Origin: a virus
IMG/VR virus record: IMGVR_UViG_3300037508_000246
Coordinates: 1 to 41,252 of that record
Reading direction: 5' to 3' (one strand)
Length of the DNA: 41,252 bases
Below are positions 21,264-27,406 of the stretch, piece by piece. Positions within the stretch are counted from its first letter, which is position 1, and each line of letters begins with the position of its first letter. The notes beneath the pieces were generated by a model. That model did not search any database. It saw only the letters and a program-made list of their open reading frames with translations, and was not told the origin of the DNA. The translations under genes were made by a program, and so were the position numbers.

Positions 21264-21284
21264 AGAAGTTCAGAAAGGAACCCC

Positions 21285-22004
21285 ATGAAACTAAAACGCT
21301 CTAACGATAGAAAGGTTGCTAATGCCGTATCGCCAAATGGAAAAACCGCAACAATTGCCAACACTTTTGGACTGCCTGCTGGAAAGAATTACTCATGCCC
21401 TGGTGCCACCAGTATTTGTGAAAGTGTATGCTACGCAGGAAAACTTGAAAAGATATACAAGGGAGTAAGAGATAACCTGCTCCATAATTGGAACCTGCTA
21501 AAAGACGCAGACCATGACACTATGGAAAACTTATTGCAGGATATGATTAATGATTTTAAGATTGATTGTGATAAACGAAATGCTCCTAAACTATTCCGCA
21601 TTCATTGGGATGGCGACTTCTTCAATGATACTTATACTTTTGCATGGAAGCATGTCATTCTTAATAATACAGATATTCAATTTTGGGTTTATACTCGTGT
21701 GGCTACCGCCGCAGATATGCTAAAGGATATTGATAACCTATCTCTCTACTTCTCAACAGATAAAGAGAATAAGGATATTGCTATTAATCTTAATAAAGAT
21801 AAGGGGATTAGATTAGCGTACCTTGCTGATACCTTCGCAATTGGGCAGGCAGACTTAAAGGCAATGATAGGAAGACCTGGCGCTAAGTGTCCTGAAAACC
21901 TAAAGGCTATTCCCCTAATTGACAAACAGGGCTCCGCATGTGTAAAATGTAGTCTATGTGTCTATAACAAGGCGGACATAGTCTTCTCTGCTAAAAAGAA
22001 ATAG
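21285..22004 (+). CDS. GP88-family Cys-rich protein
   Basis: A 239-aa protein with CPGATSICESVCYAGKLE near residue 37, RIHWDGDFFNDTYTFAW near 100, WVYTRVATA, and a C-terminal CVKCSLCVYN. These match the actinophage GP88 family: a Cys cluster (C-x6-C-x3-CYA), an R-I-H-W-x-G-D-F motif and a final C-x2-C-x2-C. The Cys clusters suggest a metal or iron-sulfur site; the biochemical role is unknown. AGAAAGGA precedes the ATG. Confidence 0.8.
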   Translation: MKLKRSNDRKVANAVSPNGKTATIANTFGLPAGKNYSCPGATSICESVCYAGKLEKIYKGVRDNLLHNWNLLKDADHDTMENLLQDMINDFKIDCDKRNAPKLFRIHWDGDFFNDTYTFAWKHVILNNTDIQFWVYTRVATAADMLKDIDNLSLYFSTDKENKDIAINLNKDKGIRLAYLADTFAIGQADLKAMIGRPGAKCPENLKAIPLIDKQGSACVKCSLCVYNKADIVFSAKKK

Positions 22005-22014
22005 AAAGGGAATA

Positions 22015-22083
22015 ATGGAACTACTAATTATCTTATTAATCTTATCTACCCTGCTATTTGCGGGTATGGGTCATAGAAAGTGA
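22015..22083 (+). CDS. 22-aa membrane peptide
   Basis: MELLIILLILSTLLFAGMGH, ending RK. It is one hydrophobic helix with a basic end. GAAAGGG sits five to six bases before ATG. Its stop codon overlaps the palindrome at 22079. Short, but site and hydrophobic pattern support it. Confidence 0.45.
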   Translation: MELLIILLILSTLLFAGMGHRK

Positions 22084-22094
22084 TTTATCTCACA
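22079..22094. promoter_or_regulatory. TGTGA-N6-TCACA palindrome, one mismatch
   Basis: AGTGA-TTTATC-TCACA, centre 65.5 bp before the -10 at 22152. Confidence 0.6.
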
Positions 22095-22128
22095 AATCTC
22101 AAATAATGAGATTTTTATAGGAAAGGAT

Positions 22129-22157
22129 TTGACATTTTTCCAAAGAAATGTCATAAT
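22129..22157 (+). promoter_or_regulatory. Early promoter
   Basis: TTGACA, 17 bp beginning TTTTTCCAAAG, then CATAAT. Confidence 0.65.
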
Positions 22158-22196
22158 AATACAGTAATGAAAAACCAACAGAAAAAGGAGAAAGTA

Positions 22197-22361
22197 ATGT
22201 CAGTAGCAAACGCACTATACAAAGTAGGAGATACCTACACTTCACAAAAGTCTAAGGTGACAGGTGTTATCAAGGAAATTGTGCCAACTGCCAAAAACAC
22301 AGTAAGAGTTAAGTTAGATGTAAATGGCGCAACTCGCTGGACTACTTGGACAAGCAAGTAA
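22197..22361 (+). CDS. Small early protein, paralogue of the gene at 22964
   Basis: A 54-aa protein: MSVANALYKVGDTYTSQKSK, VTGVIKEIVPTAKNTVRVKL, ATRWTTWTSK. It aligns with the 55-aa protein at 22964 (YQLGDLFTTSKTGITGRIEK). Both look like small beta barrels that could bind nucleic acid or another protein. Start 22197 is chosen after AAGGAG; 22167 is less likely. Confidence 0.65.
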   Translation: MSVANALYKVGDTYTSQKSKVTGVIKEIVPTAKNTVRVKLDVNGATRWTTWTSK

Positions 22362-22365
22362 TCTT

Positions 22366-22410
22366 AGCCTAATGGCTAAAAGTCCTGAGTATGACTACTA
22401 AAACTGCTCA
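22366..22410 (+). promoter_or_regulatory. 3' hairpin element, copy A
   Basis: A TTAGCC-TAAT-GGCTAA hairpin, then TGAGTA (22386-22391), 13 bases, TGCTCA (22405-22410). First of six copies of the TGAGYA...TGCTCA element, each 15-60 bp after a stop codon. Confidence 0.5.
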
Positions 22411-22412
22411 AC

Positions 22413-22441
22413 TTGATTTCCTATCGTAGAAATGCTATGAT
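22413..22441 (+). promoter_or_regulatory. Early promoter
   Basis: TTGATT, 17 bp beginning TCCTATCG, then TATGAT, ahead of AGAAAGGA and ATG 22469. Confidence 0.6.
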
Positions 22442-22468
22442 TAGAAATAACCCAATAGAAAGGAAGTT

Positions 22469-22894
22469 ATGTCAAGAGGAAAAGCAATTAGCGTAAAGAT
22501 ACCTACACAGAGAGTTATCACCGCACTAGAAACAAAGTTAGCAGAACTAGAGGCTAATTACAAAACACAAGATGAGAACGAAGCAAAGTTCCAAGAAGCA
22601 CTAAAGGCTTGGAACGAGGAATTAGTAAAGTATGCTATTAGTCAAATCTCAAAAGCAGAAAATCTACGCACTAACTATCGTGAGTGGAACAAAACTCTCA
22701 ATGTTGATTTTGACATCAAGGTAGAAAGCGGAACAAACTTTCCTGCTGAACCTGAGCGTAATTTTGAGCAAATCCATAATCACAACTATCGTGAGCAGAA
22801 AGACGAAATGTCTAACGCAATTCGTATTCTGAAAATGACAGATGAGGAAGTAGTTAATACCTCAACTTACAATGCGGTTGCTCGTTATCTATAA
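22469..22894 (+). CDS. Conserved actinophage early protein, helical
   Basis: A 141-aa protein. Residues 5-75 are largely helical (TQRVITALETKLAELEANYK, then EALKAWNEELVKYA); a beta stretch DFDIKVESGTNFP follows; the C-terminus is SNAIRILKMTDEEVVNTST, NAVARYL. This pattern is familiar from actinobacteriophages without known function. A DNA- or protein-binding coiled coil is possible. Confidence 0.65.
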   Translation: MSRGKAISVKIPTQRVITALETKLAELEANYKTQDENEAKFQEALKAWNEELVKYAISQISKAENLRTNYREWNKTLNVDFDIKVESGTNFPAEPERNFEQIHNHNYREQKDEMSNAIRILKMTDEEVVNTSTYNAVARYL

Positions 22895-22910
22895 TTAGAT
22901 AATACTTTCC

Positions 22911-22933
22911 TGAGCATGAAATAAAACTGCTCA
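22911..22933 (+). promoter_or_regulatory. 3' hairpin element, copy B
   Basis: TGAGCA-N11-TGCTCA, a perfect 6-bp inverted repeat. No U-run follows and no promoter is evident before the next gene, so it may not stop transcription. Confidence 0.5.
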
Positions 22934-22963
22934 ACAAAAAACCCTAACAGAAAGGAAAAGTAA

Positions 22964-23131
22964 ATGACACTTGGAGGATACAGATACCAACTTGGTGATT
23001 TATTTACAACAAGCAAAACAGGTATTACAGGTCGCATTGAAAAGTTTGTTCCACAAACTCGTAATGTAACTAAAGTAATGTTACGCTTGGCAAATAATCA
23101 AACAAGATTTGCTATGGTAAAAACAAACTAA
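22964..23131 (+). CDS. Small early protein, paralogue of the gene at 22197
   Basis: A 55-aa ORF: MTLGGYRYQLGDLFTTSKTG, ITGRIEKFVPQTRNVTKVML, TRFAMVKTN. AGAAAGGAAAAG precedes the ATG. The Y-x-x-G-D-x-[FY]-T-[TS] and V/I-T-G-x-I-x-x-x-V-P strings are common to both paralogues, which flank the 141-aa gene. Confidence 0.6.
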   Translation: MTLGGYRYQLGDLFTTSKTGITGRIEKFVPQTRNVTKVMLRLANNQTRFAMVKTN

Positions 23132-23171
23132 TAGATGTCCCTGCCAGTGCTATAGCGAGGCATACAGTTCC

Positions 23172-23194
23172 TGAGTATGAACTAAAACTGCTCA
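23172..23194 (+). promoter_or_regulatory. 3' hairpin element, copy C
   Basis: TGAGTA-N11-TGCTCA followed by TCTTTTTTT, so this copy could terminate. A nested TGCC-GCTATAGC-GGCA palindrome precedes it near 23142. Confidence 0.5.
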
Positions 23195-23218
23195 TCTTTT
23201 TTTGCGCCCCCCGAGAAA

Positions 23219-23234
23219 TGTGATTAGGATCACA
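23219..23234. promoter_or_regulatory. TGTGA-N6-TCACA palindrome, perfect
   Basis: TGTGA-TTAGGA-TCACA, following CCCCCCGAG. Centre 51.5 bp before the -10 at 23278. Confidence 0.65.
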
Positions 23235-23254
23235 AAGCTGGTTTACGACACGAC

Positions 23255-23283
23255 TTGTATTTTTCCTATATTTTTGATAGACT
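23255..23283 (+). promoter_or_regulatory. Early promoter
   Basis: TTGTAT, 17 bp beginning TTTTCCTATATTT, then TAGACT. Confidence 0.6.
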
Positions 23284-23312
23284 TGGGTATAACCAAAAGA
23301 AAGGAACGCCCC

Positions 23313-23594
23313 ATGATAGCAACCGCTATTAAATTACAAGAAGCGTCAAGAGACGCAGTTCATGATGACATGATAATGGAAATTGTCAAACACATTGTCA
23401 GTATCAGAAATGAAGTAGATGATGAAAGTTTTATCAGAGAAATGTTTAACTATTCTGCTATGCTCTCTGCTATGACAACAACCTTAGTGACCCACGCACT
23501 ATTGACAGAGGAACAGTTAAACGACATGATGGATACCATTAAAGAAATGGATACAGTAGGAGAGGAACTCTTAAATGAATACAGAAACAACTAA
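23313..23594 (+). CDS. Helical early protein
   Basis: A 93-aa protein: MIATAIKLQEASRDAVHDDM, IVSIRNEVDDESFIREMFNY, and TEEQLNDMMDTIKEMD. All-helical and acidic. AGAAAGGA lies ahead of ATG 23313, which is preferred over an upstream start inside the control region. It overlaps the next gene by 20 bases. No family recognised. Confidence 0.6.
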   Translation: MIATAIKLQEASRDAVHDDMIMEIVKHIVSIRNEVDDESFIREMFNYSAMLSAMTTTLVTHALLTEEQLNDMMDTIKEMDTVGEELLNEYRNN

Positions 23595-24039
23595 TGAAAT
23601 AGTAGTGCCAAACCACTACAACCCAAATCAAATCGTGACCTATAAGGTTATTGATTCTGAAGCGCACGAATCAGATATTGCAAACTGGTATCCCACAGTA
23701 AAGGTTAGCGACCTTGAATGGGAATTACACCAATACCGCAGAGAAAGACGAGAACTTAACAGATATACTCAGCATGTAAACATGCTAGAGAGTCGCCTAC
23801 CTGATTACCTTGATATGGATTCAGAGGAAATCGTTGCTGATATTTGTAGTATCTTTGGATTTAATCCTACTAAGGAAATTCAATTTGAGGCTACCGCCAC
23901 AATCACAGGAACAATATTAGTTCCGTTAGATGAAATTGCTAACTTTGATGTTAGCGACATTGACTTAAATGTTTATGCTGAACTAAATTCATATGACGGA
24001 GAAGCAGATGTTGAGATAGATAATATCTATAAAGTGTGA
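23575..24039 (+). CDS. Early protein of unknown function
   Basis: A 154-aa protein: MNTETTNEIVVPNHYNPNQI, VKVSDLEWELHQYRRERREL, DMDSEEIVADICSIFGF, then a beta C-terminus, ATATITGTILVPLDEIANFD. A helical centre flanked by beta sequence. The C-terminal FEATATITGTILVP-type strand resembles that of other actinophage proteins of similar size. Start overlaps the previous gene. Confidence 0.6.
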   Translation: MNTETTNEIVVPNHYNPNQIVTYKVIDSEAHESDIANWYPTVKVSDLEWELHQYRRERRELNRYTQHVNMLESRLPDYLDMDSEEIVADICSIFGFNPTKEIQFEATATITGTILVPLDEIANFDVSDIDLNVYAELNSYDGEADVEIDNIYKV

Positions 24040-24059
24040 TAGTGGGGCTATCCAAGACC

Positions 24060-24082
24060 TGAGCATGTCTTAAAACTGCTCC
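24060..24082 (+). promoter_or_regulatory. 3' hairpin element, copy D
   Basis: TGAGCA-N11-TGCTCC, one mismatch at the end of the right arm. Confidence 0.45.
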
Positions 24083-24098
24083 ACAAAAATCTCGGGGG

Positions 24099-24114
24099 CG
24101 TGATCTTAATCACA
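24099..24114. promoter_or_regulatory. TGTGA-N6-TCACA palindrome, one mismatch
   Basis: CGTGA-TCTTAA-TCACA after CTCGGGGG. Centre 75.5 bp before the -10 at 24182. Confidence 0.6.
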
Positions 24115-24125
24115 CTTTAAGAAGG

Positions 24126-24137
24126 TGTCCGTTTTAT
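24126..24137 (+). promoter_or_regulatory. TGTCCGTTTT box
   Basis: TGTCCGTTTTAT, 33 bp before the -35 at 24159. Confidence 0.45.
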
Positions 24138-24158
24138 CCAGATTCTTAATAGTATGAA

Positions 24159-24187
24159 TTGACATTGTCACCCCCACCTGATATGAT
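24159..24187 (+). promoter_or_regulatory. Strong early promoter
   Basis: TTGACA, 17 bp beginning TTGTCACCCCC, then TATGAT. Same TGTCA box as 17132, 17809, 19251 and 20015, but with a consensus -35. Confidence 0.7.
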
Positions 24188-24215
24188 TGTCTAAACAAAT
24201 AGAAAGGAAATAAAA

Positions 24216-25226
24216 ATGGCACATGAGTTAGAAACGCAAAATGGCGTTGCTTCTTTTGCTTCATTGCGTGAGCCTGCTTGGCATGGTCTAGGCACAGTAT
24301 TCACAGATGAAAAAACCACAGCAGAAATGCTTGCTGCTGCTAATCTAAATAATTGGAATGTTAGATTGGTTGATGTTGAGATTCCAAATACTTTATCATC
24401 AGATAAAGAATATCAATATGTTGTTAGGACAAATCCTACAAATAACTCTCAGACAGATATTTTAGGTGTTGTTGGTGAGCGTTATCATGTTTTACAAAAT
24501 GAGGACTTATTCTCATTTGGTGATAATATCCTAGATGGTGGAGGCAGATGGGAAACCGCTGGCTCTATTCGTGGAGGGCGTGTTGTATTTGGCTCTCTTG
24601 CTCTTGAGCGTGAAACAGTATTAGACCCTAATGGTGTAGCGGATAAGGTAAAAACTTATTTGCTTATCAATACATCACACGATGGCTCTATTGCTATTCA
24701 AGCAAGTATAACGCCAGTGCGTGTTGTATGCGCTAACACTCTTAATCTTGCGCTTGGTTCTAAGAAGAATAAAATCAAGCAATCTTTCAAGATTCGCCAC
24801 ACACAGACCGCTAATGGTAAAGTCCAAATTGCTCGTGAGGCTCTTGGTCTTGCTAATGCTTATATGGATTCTTTTGATGTTATGGCTAAGGCTATGATTG
24901 AAAAAGAAATCACAGCGCAACAGTTTAATGATATTGTTCTTGCTGCTTATCCTAAGCCTGAAAAAGATTCTAAGGGTGCGGTAAAGAAATGGGAAAATAA
25001 AGTTGATGTTATCAATGATATTTACACAGGGCAATTTAACGGAATGATTGCTGGTTCTGCTTGGGGTGCTTTCAATGCTCTAACTGAACGCCTTGATTGG
25101 CACAGAAATGCTCGTGGTGGTTCTAACGAATCTCTACTCGCTGCTGCTTCTGGTTTTGACGCAACAATTACAGCAGAAAAAAATCGTCTGCTAGGTATTG
25201 TAAAAAATACTTTAGAATTAGTTTAA
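24216..25226 (+). CDS. TIGR03299/DUF932-like phage-plasmid protein
   Basis: A 336-aa protein: MAHELETQNGVASFASLREP, AWHGLGTVFTDEKT, GVVGERYHVLQNED, GGRWETAGSIRGGRVVFGS, LLINTSHDGSIAIQ, TPVRVVCANTLNLAL. These are hallmark strings of the TIGR03299/DUF932 family found on phages and plasmids. It is about the usual length. Proposed roles in replication or anti-restriction are not proven. AGAAAGGA lies upstream; the spacer holds a full control cassette. Confidence 0.85.
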   Translation: MAHELETQNGVASFASLREPAWHGLGTVFTDEKTTAEMLAAANLNNWNVRLVDVEIPNTLSSDKEYQYVVRTNPTNNSQTDILGVVGERYHVLQNEDLFSFGDNILDGGGRWETAGSIRGGRVVFGSLALERETVLDPNGVADKVKTYLLINTSHDGSIAIQASITPVRVVCANTLNLALGSKKNKIKQSFKIRHTQTANGKVQIAREALGLANAYMDSFDVMAKAMIEKEITAQQFNDIVLAAYPKPEKDSKGAVKKWENKVDVINDIYTGQFNGMIAGSAWGAFNALTERLDWHRNARGGSNESLLAAASGFDATITAEKNRLLGIVKNTLELV

Positions 25227-25240
25227 TCTAATTCAACTCC

Positions 25241-25263
25241 TGAGTAAGAGTATAAACTGCTCA
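25241..25263 (+). promoter_or_regulatory. 3' hairpin element, copy E
   Basis: TGAGTA-N11-TGCTCA followed by ACTTTTTTTT. A likely weak terminator. Confidence 0.5.
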
Positions 25264-25292
25264 ACTTTTTTTTAAAATCCCCCCCGAGGCCA

Positions 25293-25308
25293 TGTGATTT
25301 TTGTCACA
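25293..25308. promoter_or_regulatory. TGTGA-N6-TCACA palindrome, perfect
   Basis: TGTGA-TTTTTG-TCACA, after CCCCCCGAGG. Centre 80.5 bp before the -10 at 25381. Confidence 0.65.
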
Positions 25309-25357
25309 AATTCTTTACGATCATGTAAGATTTTTCCCAAAAATTCTTTAAGATAAC

Positions 25358-25386
25358 TTGTTTTTTTTCCCATATTTTGCTATAAT
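25358..25386 (+). promoter_or_regulatory. Early promoter
   Basis: TTGTTT, 17 bp beginning TTTTTCCCATATTTT, then TATAAT, ahead of AGAAAGGG and ATG 25411. Confidence 0.65.
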
Positions 25387-25410
25387 TTATTTACCACAGA
25401 AAGGGTAAAT

Positions 25411-25569
25411 ATGTTAGGTTATATTAGGGAAGATTTAGATGATATGGTTTATGCTCTTGATTCTGTACTTACCACGATAAATTCAGATGATGACCCATGG
25501 CTATATAACAATACATGGAGAGCCAAGGAATTTCTTCAAGGCCTATTGGCAGAAGGGTACTTTGACTAA
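25411..25569 (+). CDS. 52-aa acidic early protein
   Basis: MLGYIREDLDDMVYALDSVL, TTINSDDDPWLYNNTW, ending LLAEGYFD. Acidic and helical. AAAGGG precedes the ATG. It overlaps the 26-aa gene as TAATG, and that gene overlaps the next one the same way, so the three form a coupled operon. Confidence 0.55.
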   Translation: MLGYIREDLDDMVYALDSVLTTINSDDDPWLYNNTWRAKEFLQGLLAEGYFD

Positions 25570-25649
25570 TGGGAATGTATGATGAATCCTGGTGCTCTGA
25601 CTGTGGAGTATCTATTACCTATGGCGATACTACTTGTGAGGACTGCTAA
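25569..25649 (+). CDS. 26-aa mini zinc ribbon
   Basis: MGMYDESWCSDCGVSITYGD, then TTCEDC. Two CxxC knuckles 11 residues apart make a complete zinc ribbon and nothing else. TAATG overlaps at both ends support translation despite its size. Confidence 0.6.
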   Translation: MGMYDESWCSDCGVSITYGDTTCEDC

Positions 25650-25798
25650 TGAGCCTAGCATGGGAATTTAAAGTGACTTCTAATATGATCAGTCATATGG
25701 ATGATAATGAGGCAAGTTTATTCTTTAATGCCCTGGAAGATAGCATAGAAGAGATCTGCGGTAACTATAATGTAGAGCCATGGGAAATGCAACTGTGA
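25649..25798 (+). CDS. 49-aa early protein
   Basis: MSLAWEFKVTSNMISHMDDN, then ASLFFNALEDSIEEICGNY, ending EPWEMQL. The W-E-F-x-V-T / H-M-D-D-N-E-A pattern suggests a beta-alpha fold. Its stop codon lies inside the TGTGA palindrome at 25794. Function unknown. Confidence 0.5.
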   Translation: MSLAWEFKVTSNMISHMDDNEASLFFNALEDSIEEICGNYNVEPWEMQL

Positions 25799-25809
25799 CC
25801 AACATCACA
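25794..25809. promoter_or_regulatory. TGTGA-N6-TCACA palindrome, perfect
   Basis: TGTGA-CCAACA-TCACA, extended to CTGTGA...TCACAG. It overlaps the end of the 25649 gene and lies about 51.5 bp before the -10 at 25853. Confidence 0.65.
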
Positions 25810-25829
25810 GAAAAGCCTTTACGAAGGGA

Positions 25830-25858
25830 TTGACAAATTCCCATATTTTTGGGAAAAT
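25830..25858 (+). promoter_or_regulatory. Early promoter with spacer palindrome
   Basis: TTGACA, 17 bp, then GAAAAT (a poor -10). The spacer carries TTCCCA-TATTTT-TGGGAA (25838-25855), a full palindrome of the TTTTTCCC half-box found in other early promoters. Possible repressor site. Confidence 0.5.
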
Positions 25859-25886
25859 AGTATTACGACAAACAGAAAGGACCCCC

Positions 25887-26639
25887 ATGCCTAATTGGGT
25901 ATTTAACGGACTAACAATAGAAGGTAATCCGTCAGAGGTCGATGACCTTGTAGCACAACTTAATAAGCCATTCAAACAAGTTAATGATTCATGGAATATA
26001 GAATCAGGACAAATGGAAAAGAAATTAACAACTTATCCAAATCCTGTATTCGCATTCTATAATATCTATAACTATATTGAGGACGGTGTTACTGAGTATG
26101 AGTATTTAGGGCAACCTGACCATAAATTACCAATGGCAGAACAAATGAAATTTGCAACCAATGACTGGTATTCATGGAATGTCCGCAACTGGGGAACTAA
26201 ATGGGAAGTTGCTGTATCCTCAGATGATAAACATCCTGAAACATATACTGAGGGGCCTACTCCTAATGGGGAGAATCTAGTAGTTTATTATAATTTCAAT
26301 ACCGCTTGGTCGCCGCCACACCCTGCCATTGCTAAACTATCTAGTCAGTATCCAACATTATTATTTACCTTATCTTATGAGGAAGAGACAGGTTGGGGTG
26401 GTGAGTGTGAGTTCTTGCGTGGTGAAATGATTTCTGATTCTGGATATGAAAATATGTGCAGAGATTGTGAAGCAACCAACACACTAGATTATTGTGAGAG
26501 TGAATGTGGTCAGATATGTGAATCGTGTAACTGGCTAGGCGAGGCAGACCTAGAGGCAGTTGCAGAATGTGATACCCATAAAGTATACTTAGACGAAGCA
26601 CACCTACCAGAATATAGAAGGGACCAACTAAATGTCTAG
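25887..26639 (+). CDS. Api92-like (DUF1281-type) protein with Cys-rich C-terminus
   Basis: A 250-aa protein beginning MPNWVFNGLTIEGN. Diagnostic Api92-like strings: WNVRNWGTKWEVAV, then YYNFNTAWSPPHPAIAKLS and FTLSYEEETGWGGEC. These suit the ferredoxin-like fold assigned to that family. A Cys-rich C-terminus follows (CRDCEATNTLDYCESECGQI, CESC), probably binding zinc. Start at 25887 after AGAAAGGA; the longer frame from 25830 crosses the promoter. Confidence 0.8.
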   Translation: MPNWVFNGLTIEGNPSEVDDLVAQLNKPFKQVNDSWNIESGQMEKKLTTYPNPVFAFYNIYNYIEDGVTEYEYLGQPDHKLPMAEQMKFATNDWYSWNVRNWGTKWEVAVSSDDKHPETYTEGPTPNGENLVVYYNFNTAWSPPHPAIAKLSSQYPTLLFTLSYEEETGWGGECEFLRGEMISDSGYENMCRDCEATNTLDYCESECGQICESCNWLGEADLEAVAECDTHKVYLDEAHLPEYRRDQLNV

Positions 26640-26841
26640 TTACTTATTAGAATATATGAAGATACATATAATTAGTCTAATGCAAGACTTAGAAGGACTA
26701 GAGGATGAAATGGAGAAGTTAGATGAGAATTCTAAGGAGTATAGGGAATTAGATTTTGAGTTTAATCATCTATCAGGACAGATTTTAATTACCCGCTATT
26801 TTATCAAGATTGGGGAGGAACATGCAGCCAATAACAAATGA
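26632..26841 (+). CDS. Coiled-coil early protein
   Basis: A 69-aa helical protein: MSSYLLEYMKIHIISLMQDL, EGLEDEMEKLDENSKEYREL, LSGQILITRYFIKIGEEH. Predicted coiled coil. It overlaps the preceding gene by eight bases and the following one by 20. Function unknown. Confidence 0.55.
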   Translation: MSSYLLEYMKIHIISLMQDLEGLEDEMEKLDENSKEYRELDFEFNHLSGQILITRYFIKIGEEHAANNK

Positions 26842-27100
26842 GTTAGAGCCACATCTGCAGAAACAGGTAGACATTGGTAGTTCTGGTTTAGATATTATGC
26901 ATGGGTACCTTAAGGTGTTAATGCTAGAGGCTGAACAAGAGTTAGATAAGGCCTGTCAAATTGAAGAAGCCAGTGGCTACAGCGACGCTATGGAATCTAT
27001 GGAGCGTAAATATTGGGAGGGGCAGGCAGACGCCCTAGGAAACCTATATGCATTAACATATGCACTATCATTTGCTATCGCAGAAAGGGACGGTACATGA
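26822..27100 (+). CDS. Helical early protein
   Basis: A 92-aa protein: MQPITNELEPHLQKQVDIGS, LKVLMLEAEQELDKACQIEE, MESMERKYWEGQADALGNLY. GGGGAGG lies just before the ATG at 26822 (short spacing), and a TTG at 26810 is an alternative start. Mostly helical. No family recognised. Confidence 0.55.
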   Translation: MQPITNELEPHLQKQVDIGSSGLDIMHGYLKVLMLEAEQELDKACQIEEASGYSDAMESMERKYWEGQADALGNLYALTYALSFAIAERDGT

Positions 27101-27252
27101 TAATAATAGAATCATTAGATGTATTAAAGGCAAAGCAACAGCTGAGTCTATTAATGATCTACGAGCAATTGACATTACCGCTGGATTTTGATAGAATTGA
27201 TACAAACCCAAGAAAGGAAAGAAATGCCACTATACAGAATAACCGCAACTAG
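27097..27252 (+). CDS. Possible 51-aa early protein
   Basis: MIIIESLDVLKAKQQLSLLM, then IYEQLTLPLDFDRIDTNP. It overlaps the upstream stop (ATGA) and runs 29 bases into the next gene, and the promoter at 27169-27197 lies inside it. Coding is therefore uncertain. Confidence 0.35.
   Translation: MIIIESLDVLKAKQQLSLLMIYEQLTLPLDFDRIDTNPRKERNATIQNNRN
27169..27197 (+). promoter_or_regulatory. Internal early promoter
   Basis: TTGACA, 17 bp, TAGAAT, ahead of AGAAAGGAAAG and ATG 27224. It would start a second transcript for the last genes of the block. Confidence 0.65.
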
Positions 27253-27406
27253 AGAAACTCACTATGAGTTTGACATTGAGGCAAAGTCAGAGGCGGAAGC
27301 CATTGAGGAAATGCTAAAAATAGAACTCACTAAAGATTTAGAGCAGTATGCTTATGACTGGTTTCCACTAGAAATCACAGACATTGAAGAAGAGGAGGCT
27401 AAGTAA
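27224..27406 (+). CDS. 60-aa early protein
   Basis: MPLYRITATRETHYEFDIEA, KSEAEAIEEMLKIELTKDLE, PLEITDIEEEEAK. It resembles the small DpnD/PcfM-like family (Y-x-I-x-x-x-x-x-x-Y-x-V-x-A-x-x-x-x-E-A), which is helix plus sheet, but the match is weak. AGAAAGGAAAGAA precedes the ATG. Confidence 0.6.
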   Translation: MPLYRITATRETHYEFDIEAKSEAEAIEEMLKIELTKDLEQYAYDWFPLEITDIEEEEAK

